Shown here piece after piece: positions 62,302 to 64,000 of a DNA stretch of 64,000 nucleotides. Position numbers and translations under genes: made by a program. The stretch comes from Veronia nyctiphanis (GTDB lineage: Bacteria; Pseudomonadota; Gammaproteobacteria; Enterobacterales; Vibrionaceae), in NCBI RefSeq assembly GCF_004116385.1, contig NZ_PEIB01000006.1, forward strand, positions 82,052 to 146,051. Reading direction: 5' to 3'. The notes beneath the pieces are model-generated. The model worked only from the letters and a program-made list of their open reading frames with translations, did not search any database and was not told the DNA's origin. Every line of letters begins with the position of its first letter. Position 1 is the first letter of the stretch.

Positions 62302-64000
62302 CTAGTCGATGAAGTCCAGCTTAATTTCAGGCGCGGTCTGAGCAGTGGTATCGCTGTCAGTGACAGTCAGCGTCGCTTCTTTACCATTGATCAATGTGTT
62401 AATCACGATGCCTTGCGAGATATCGCCATTTACGCCTTCCAGCACAATCGACTGATCGATATCGCCATCATTGTCGGTATCGAAATTCAGCGTCAAGGTG
62501 TCTCCCGCAAATTCGGCAGAGATATCACTTGGTGACTCTTCATCTGCGGTGTAATTAACCAAATTGCCCAAGTCGAGGGTGTCGACTTCATTGTCGCTGT
62601 TGTCATTGTCAAACTTGACGATGATGTCAGTGGAAAGAAGGCTTGCGATAACATCGTCCATTGAGAACACGAAGGTATCGTTACCCGCATCACCGCGCAT
62701 TATGTCATCGCCTGAACCGCCGATGATGGTATCGTCACCGCTGCCACCTCGGAGGAAGTCATCATCTTCACCACCGTCAAGGTAGTCATTACCACTACCG
62801 CCAGAGATTAGGTCGACATCCGCCTCACCAAAAATCGAATCATTTCCCTGACCGCCATGCGCGGCATCAGCCCACGAAGGTGATGTGAAATGTTGTAAAG
62901 TATTGTCTTCATTACCGCCCTGAAATAGCTGGCTATCTTCATAAGTCACAAAAAGGCTTGCATCGACGCCTTGCGGTGGAATGTTCTGTTGTTGCCATGA
63001 ACTTCCGCTTCCCAAGTAAATGGTGTCATTGCCGAGACCTCCTTCAACGTGATCGTTGTCTCCTCCCGTACTGATATAGTCGTTACCATCAATTACAGGA
63101 TTGTTTGCTCCAGGCTTTAATTCACCGTTAATTGTTACACTTGGTGTTGCGCCATTTGGTGTGGTATGTCCATGTGAAGATGTAACATAGCCGTTGGACA
63201 TATAAACACTATTGATCCCACCAACGCCTTCGATGATGACATTGTCAAAGTCGCCATCCGAAATGGTAGCAATGCCCGTAGTGTCATTCCCAGTTGTTGC
63301 CAGAGTAATATCTGTACTGACGTCAAGTTTAAAGCCTTCATCACCCTCGAATACGCTGTCTTGCATAGTTTGAACCACTACGTTGAAGTTAGTGACTGAA
63401 CCATTCAAGGTCACAGTGTAAGTGCCGTCACCATTGTCGGTTAGGTTCACACCAGTGAGTGCAGCACCGTTTTCATTGGTCAGGGTGACGCTCTCGATAT
63501 CACTCAGGTCGGCAGGGTTGGAGCCGTTCCCCGACAGGCCGAAGGTATACTCAACGTTGCCTTTGACTGCGTTCCCGAGCTCGACCACAAAGGTCGCATT
63601 GCTGCCTTCGTTTATCTGGCCAGCGTCTGAGACATTAAGGGTCGGACGGTCGTTATCGTCAACTATCTCAGTCTCAATAGCCAGGCCGGGGCCGTCGGGA
63701 GTGTTTCAAAGCCGCCGCCCGCGATGGTGCCGACAGAGACGGTGAACACATCATTGTCCGCCGACTCGTCGAGGCTGTCATCCAGGGTGCTGACCGGGAA
63801 GGAGACCGTGTTGGAGCCGGCCAGGATAGTGACCGTTTGGGTGACCGGGACCAGATCGCCGCTCTCGGTGGTCTTGTGGCCAACAATGACCTCAATGGTC
63901 ATGTCGGTGTGGGCATTTTCCGACAGGGTCAGGGTGTAGCTGGCCTGCTCGCCTTCGGTGACCGTGGTGTCACCGGTGAGGGTCAGGGTCGGGCCCTCTG
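62302..64000 (-). CDS. C-terminal part of a large RTX adhesin (partial, one apparent frameshift)
   Basis: The gene enters from beyond position 64000, so the N-terminus is not seen. From that side: a Calx-beta-like repeat (EGPTLTLTGDTTVTEGEQAS, TMTIEVIVGHKTTESGDLVP), another (NEGSNATFVVELGNAVKG), then calcium-binding nonapeptides (GGSGNDYLDGGEDDDFLRGG, GGSGDDTIIGGSGDDIMRGD) and a type I secretion signal ending APEIKLDFID. One base appears to be missing near 63696. LapA/BpfA-type adhesins of this kind hold cells to surfaces. The last 340 bases have higher G+C than the rest of the window. Confidence 0.88.

Noticed and set aside
63663..64000. Horizontally acquired segment because of raised G+C
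   Set aside because: The sequence codes in frame for the adhesin repeats; repeat regions of such adhesins often differ in composition, so transfer is not shown.

Overview
The window is a stretch of core chromosome from a marine gammaproteobacterium of the family Vibrionaceae. Many products match their Vibrio cholerae or E. coli counterparts almost residue for residue, and gene order largely follows the V. cholerae vpsR-mutH-nptA-hlyU-rpsT and ftsH-secG-nusA-infB-pnp-nlpI-rocS neighbourhoods. Genus cannot be fixed by eye; a Vibrio relative such as Grimontia or Enterovibrio is a guess. Every identification is from recalled family sequences and visible motifs, not from a search.

Layout. 1-4.9 kb: vpsR (biofilm enhancer-binding protein), a 24-codon ORF, two DUF1127-like genes, tas, a small DUF6482-like gene and mutH. 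4.9-5.5 kb: a gene-free spacer rich in GATC, with DnaA-box-like sites and an AT-rich block. 5.5-10 kb: rppH, ptsP, a TSUP permease and an inverted thyA, without the lgt usually found between ptsP and thyA. 10-14.7 kb: sodium and phosphate genes (nptA behind a triple PHO box, nhaA, nhaR), hlyU and rpsT. 15-23.5 kb: murJ, ribF, ileS, lspA, fkpB, ispH, dapB. 23.8-30 kb: carAB and dacB. 30-36.6 kb: greA, yhbY, rlmE, ftsH, folP, glmM, secG. 36.6-47 kb: two tRNAs, then rimP, nusA, infB, rbfA, truB, rpsO, pnp, nlpI, the translation and RNA-decay superoperon. 47-54 kb: rocS (c-di-GMP enzyme), a broken ubiT, yhbS, a FAD oxidoreductase with a LuxR-type regulator, holD and rimI. 54-64 kb: a type I secretion locus on the minus strand, consisting of the C-terminal end of a large RTX adhesin, ABC transporter, HlyD adaptor, and two successive TolC plus OmpA-lipoprotein modules.

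Sequence quality. At least ten genes, several essential (murJ, glmM, infB, pnp), are broken by single missing bases. Seventeen such sites were placed. Each is repaired by adding one base, usually to a short run of the same base, and none needs a base removed. This pattern points to sequencing or assembly error, so these genes are given as single CDSs with the breaks noted. ubiT is different because it also carries an in-frame stop; together with the absence of ubiU and ubiV from this locus it may be truly decaying.

Themes. VpsR, RocS and the RTX adhesin secretion locus all belong to the c-di-GMP and biofilm theme. NptA, NhaA and NhaR suggest a marine sodium economy. The most unusual features are the doubled TolC-OmpA module with separate transcription signals, the origin-like spacer beside mutH, the PHO boxes at nptA, and the 24-codon ORF with the DUF1127 pair.
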